From: Zavarzinella formosa DSM 19928
Lineage (GTDB): Bacteria; Planctomycetota; Planctomycetia; Gemmatales; Gemmataceae
Assembly: GCF_000255705.1 (NCBI RefSeq)
Contig: NZ_JH636439.1
Coordinates: 572,930-636,929 of the forward strand
Length of the DNA stretch: 64,000 bases
Reading direction: 5' to 3'
Every line of letters begins with the position of its first letter. The stretch's first letter is position 1. Under the pieces are notes generated by a model. It was not told the DNA's origin and ran no database searches. It was given only the letters and a program-made list of their open reading frames with translations. Positions 61,399-64,000 of the stretch are shown piece after piece. The translations under genes and the position numbers were made by a program.

Positions 61399-63087
61399 TC
61401 AAAATTCAATTTGTTTGAAATTTCGGTATCCCGCCCGCATCGGCAGCCAGGTGGCCAAGACACAGGCCACCGTGGCGAGGAATACCCCTCCCGCCAGCAA
61501 CCACCAAGGGGTAGTCTGTTGGCCGACGAGGCTTTCCGTCGCCCGGCTCAAATGATACGGCCCGCACATCGTCACGATGACAATCACCAGATAACCCAAT
61601 CCGATCAGCATGTTCACGGTGCCGCCGAAGCCGAGGACGATCTTCGAGGGGTCGGTTTCCCGGAAATTCGGCAGGCACGCGCTGATTCCCACGCTGAGGC
61701 CGCTGAGGCCGAGTCCCAGATATAAGATCGTCAGCAAGTGCAACCCCACCACGAACGGGGACAAGCCCATCACCAGATCACTGATTACGCCAAGCGAACC
61801 GGCCAGCAGTAACGACCCCGTCAGTGCGTAGGCGAATTTCCCCCAAAGGATTTGCTCCCGTCGCAGAGGCAATAATCCGAGGATCCAAAATTTACGACCC
61901 TCCAGACTAATCAACGGGTAAACGAACCGGCCGAGAAACGCACACATCAACAGCCCGGTGGCCGAGATTTTTAAAAGGCTGAGGGCGTGGGAATAGGCTT
62001 CTGGAATTCCGGCCTCGAAGAACCCCCGCATGTTCAACGCGGCCAGCACCACCAAGCCGCCGAAAATCACCACTTGGCCAATCTGGGCGGGTTCTCGGCG
62101 GAATGTGCGGAAATCCTTCACGATCAGGATGCGGGTCTCCCGTTTCAGGTAAAAGACGCTCCACTCCATCACTGTGTCGAGCCGTGACCGGCCGTAAGTT
62201 CGCCGGATGTCGCCCCCGGTGGCCATCCGGTTGAAGCCTCGCCGATACATCCTTTTGGCTAAAAACGTGGCCAGAAGGTAGAGCGCCAGCCCATTTGACC
62301 AGACAACAGCCAACGCTTGGACACTATCCCGCAGATTTCCCCGGCCGGCTGACAACACACCATGTGAAAGCCAGTCGCTCGGAGAGGCAATGCCCTTGGT
62401 GATGCTGAACATGTCGAACAGGCCTTGGAGTTCCTCGCGATTGTTTGCCCCGACTCGGGCGGCCATCACCGTCTTGTAGCCCCAATACCCGAGGGCTGCC
62501 GCCAAGCCAAGAATCAGGACAATCAACGCTTGTTTCCGTCGATGCGGGAAGAAGTTCACCAAGATCAGACAGAGAATGGCTCCGACAGAACCGGGGATGA
62601 ACACGAACCCGAGCAAGTGAACAAAAAGCAGAGGGTAAAAGTACCAAGGGGCTGCAAAAACGATCCCGTAGGCCAGCAGCACCGGCACGCCCAACACGAG
62701 AAACGCCCAACTACTGAACAGGCTGGCCCCCTGAAACTTGCTGGCGAAAATATGGTCTTCCCGCGCCGGAGTGGCCAGCAGAAACCGGGTCTCGGCCCCG
62801 TTGAACAGACTGGCGTATAACATCAAACCGGTGGAGAAGACCAGCATGGTTCCGAGCGTGAAAAACATCGCGTTGAAGATCAGATCGACGATGGCGCCGG
62901 GCGGGATGTTTTGCGTGTTGAGCAGTTGGAACCCGCCGTGGGCCGCCGCGTATACCGCGATCCAGACGACCACACTGCTGGCGATCATCGTGAACAATCG
63001 GACCCGCGAATTGCCGAAGAGTTGTGTTCTGGCATTGCGTAACAACCGGATTCGGAGCTTCCAGAACGTGGCGGCATGATTGCTCAC
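61399..63087 (-). CDS. ABC-2 type transporter permease
   Basis: This 562-residue protein has about 12 hydrophobic helices. Visible spans include LFTMIASSVVVWIAVYAA near the N-terminus and MLIGLGYLVIVIVTMCGPYHL near the C-terminus, with LATPAREDHIFASKFQG as a cytosolic loop that often contacts the ATPase. No sequence-specific substrate clue is seen. It overlaps the ATPase gene by four bases (ATGA), so the two are produced together. The 164-base gap after it, toward the FHA gene, has no distinct motif. Confidence 0.85.
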   Translation of the reverse strand: MSNHAATFWKLRIRLLRNARTQLFGNSRVRLFTMIASSVVVWIAVYAAAHGGFQLLNTQNIPPGAIVDLIFNAMFFTLGTMLVFSTGLMLYASLFNGAETRFLLATPAREDHIFASKFQGASLFSSWAFLVLGVPVLLAYGIVFAAPWYFYPLLFVHLLGFVFIPGSVGAILCLILVNFFPHRRKQALIVLILGLAAALGYWGYKTVMAARVGANNREELQGLFDMFSITKGIASPSDWLSHGVLSAGRGNLRDSVQALAVVWSNGLALYLLATFLAKRMYRRGFNRMATGGDIRRTYGRSRLDTVMEWSVFYLKRETRILIVKDFRTFRREPAQIGQVVIFGGLVVLAALNMRGFFEAGIPEAYSHALSLLKISATGLLMCAFLGRFVYPLISLEGRKFWILGLLPLRREQILWGKFAYALTGSLLLAGSLGVISDLVMGLSPFVVGLHLLTILYLGLGLSGLSVGISACLPNFRETDPSKIVLGFGGTVNMLIGLGYLVIVIVTMCGPYHLSRATESLVGQQTTPWWLLAGGVFLATVACVLATWLPMRAGYRNFKQIEF

Positions 63088-63893
63088 GGCACGACCCCTT
63101 CCGGCTTCGGATCAAGGGCCGCTTCCTCGGTCAACTTCAGGAACACATCCTCCAATGATCCGTCAATGCTGGCCATTTTGCGGAGGGTATCCAGCGTTCC
63201 CATGCCGATCAACCGACCATGTTCCACGATGCCGATCCGGTCGGCCAGTTCTTGGGCGATGTCGAGTGAGTGGGTTGAAAGGAAGATCGTGGCGCCATTC
63301 TTGGCGAGATTGCGAAGAACATCCTTCAACAAACGGATGCTCTTGGGGTCCAACCCCACGGTTGGCTCGTCCACGATCAAGAGCCGCGGCTGGTGGAGCA
63401 GGGCGGCGGCGAAGACCGTCCGTTGTCGCATGCCGTGGGAATACCGTTCGGTGAGGTCGTTCACGAAGTCTTGAAGACTGAATAGCTCAATCACCTCGGT
63501 CATTCGTCGCTGGCCGTCTTCGCGGGACATGCCGTACAGATCGGCGATGAATTCGAGAAACTCCCGGCCGGTCAGTTTCTCATAAAGAAAGGGTTGATCC
63601 GGCACATAACTCATGAGCTGCCGGGCATGTTCTCCGTGTGTTTGCAGGTTAAACCCGCCGATGCTCACGGTCCCGCTGGTGGGAAAAAGCAGCCCGCACA
63701 TCATCTTGATGCTGGTGGTCTTGCCCGCCCCGTTGGGACCGAGAAAGGCGAAGACCTCCCCGTCCGGGATGGAGAGGTTCAAGTCCCGCACGGCGGTTTT
63801 GGTGCCGTACCGCTTGGTGACGTTCTGGAATTCAATCACCGGATAATCCTGGGGGAGGAATCGATGAACCTGCGATGTGCCGATGATATCCAT
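63084..63893 (-). CDS. ABC transporter ATP-binding protein
   Basis: The 269-residue ATPase is complete. Walker A is GPNGAGKTT (52-60), the signature is YSHGMRQR, Walker B is RLLIVDEPTVGLD and the H-loop is TIFLSTHSLDIA. It pairs with the permease that overlaps it by four bases, giving an ABC-2 exporter. A dyad covers the start codon. The first 18 residues precede the conserved ATPase start (VIEFQNVTKRYG), so a GTG at 63839 is a weaker alternative start. Confidence 0.92.
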   Translation of the reverse strand: MDIIGTSQVHRFLPQDYPVIEFQNVTKRYGTKTAVRDLNLSIPDGEVFAFLGPNGAGKTTSIKMMCGLLFPTSGTVSIGGFNLQTHGEHARQLMSYVPDQPFLYEKLTGREFLEFIADLYGMSREDGQRRMTEVIELFSLQDFVNDLTERYSHGMRQRTVFAAALLHQPRLLIVDEPTVGLDPKSIRLLKDVLRNLAKNGATIFLSTHSLDIAQELADRIGIVEHGRLIGMGTLDTLRKMASIDGSLEDVFLKLTEEAALDPKPEGVVP

Positions 63894-63910
63894 AACATTG
63901 GATATCGTCG
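63881..63910. promoter_or_regulatory. Dyad covering the start codon of the ABC ATPase
   Basis: Arms at 63881-63891 and 63900-63910 match in ten of eleven positions (GGATATC core) with an 8-base loop. On the minus strand, the ATG (63891-63893) lies where the loop meets the 3' arm, so the hairpin could shield the start codon or serve as an operator. Confidence 0.4.
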
Positions 63911-64000
63911 AAGAGATGAGGATAAGAGTTACATAGATGCTGGTGGCGGGAGGTTAGGTATCAGCGTTGAAAAAATCTACCGACAAACGGGTTGGATGAT

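Noticed and set aside
1..64000. tRNA, rRNA, CRISPR, insertion sequences, origin of replication
   Set aside because: No cloverleaf with conserved arms, repeat-spacer pattern, transposase or DnaA-box cluster was recognised in the gaps between genes. A computational scan would be needed to exclude small RNAs.

Overview
The window looks like the chromosome of a planctomycete, most likely a member of the Gemmataceae. This is inferred from protein families, not from an rRNA gene. The families are: a cytochrome-c/DUF1549/DUF1553 protein with a DUF1501 partner, a second DUF1501 protein, a BBP7-type outer-membrane barrel, a beta-helix protein with an LESRDCPA-like N-terminus, many secreted beta-propeller, HEAT and TPR proteins, Ser/Thr kinases, and methanofuran-type C1 cofactor genes. 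GC content is moderately high and genes are short-spaced on both strands. I found no rRNA, tRNA, CRISPR array, insertion sequence or prophage. No stretch longer than about 300 bases lacks a gene.

Layout. 1-5.2 kb: tail of a membrane (probably ABC-2 permease) gene, an ABC exporter whose ATPase motifs are eroded, an inositol-monophosphatase-like phosphatase and a secreted helical protein. 5.2-16 kb: thioredoxin-TPR protein, XerC-type recombinase with a small upstream gene, sugar isomerase-like protein, polytopic membrane protein, SDR oxidoreductase, secreted trypsin-like protease, NYN-LOTUS protein, and a membrane/spermidine-synthase fusion. 16-19.2 kb: ATP-grasp ligase and a secreted HEAT protein with one CxxCH motif. 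19.3-27.2 kb (minus strand): two tandem proteins of about 1,150 residues, each a Ser/Thr kinase joined to a tubulin/FtsZ-like GTPase-type domain, followed by the condensin kleisin gene scpA. 27.3-30 kb: an ASCH gene coupled to mfnB, facing mfnE and mfnF. 30-43 kb: Hsp70-like protein, mutarotase-like protein, PSCyt/DUF1549 protein, Cys-phosphatase, DUF1501 proteins, metallophosphoesterase, thymidine kinase, phosphodiesterase and LRAT-like protein. 43-52 kb: two-domain alpha/beta hydrolase, epimerase-histidine kinase pair, SMP-30 propeller, beta-helix protein, BBP7 barrel and MBL hydrolase. 52-64 kb: purEK, a 57-residue DUF1328 protein, transglutaminase, secreted hydrolase-like protein, PQQ-type propeller, ClpS, FHA-GAF-PP2C phosphatase and an ABC-2 exporter pair.

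The most notable system is the kinase-tubulin tandem directly upstream of scpA. Planctomycetes are known for lacking canonical FtsZ, so a membrane-free Ser/Thr kinase built into a tubulin-like protein, duplicated and placed next to a chromosome-organisation gene, suggests a phospho-regulated cytomotive or segregation system. That function is inference.

The second notable locus, mfnB/mfnE/mfnF with a distant ATP-grasp ligase, points to a methanofuran/methylofuran-like cofactor for tetrahydromethanopterin-linked C1 metabolism.
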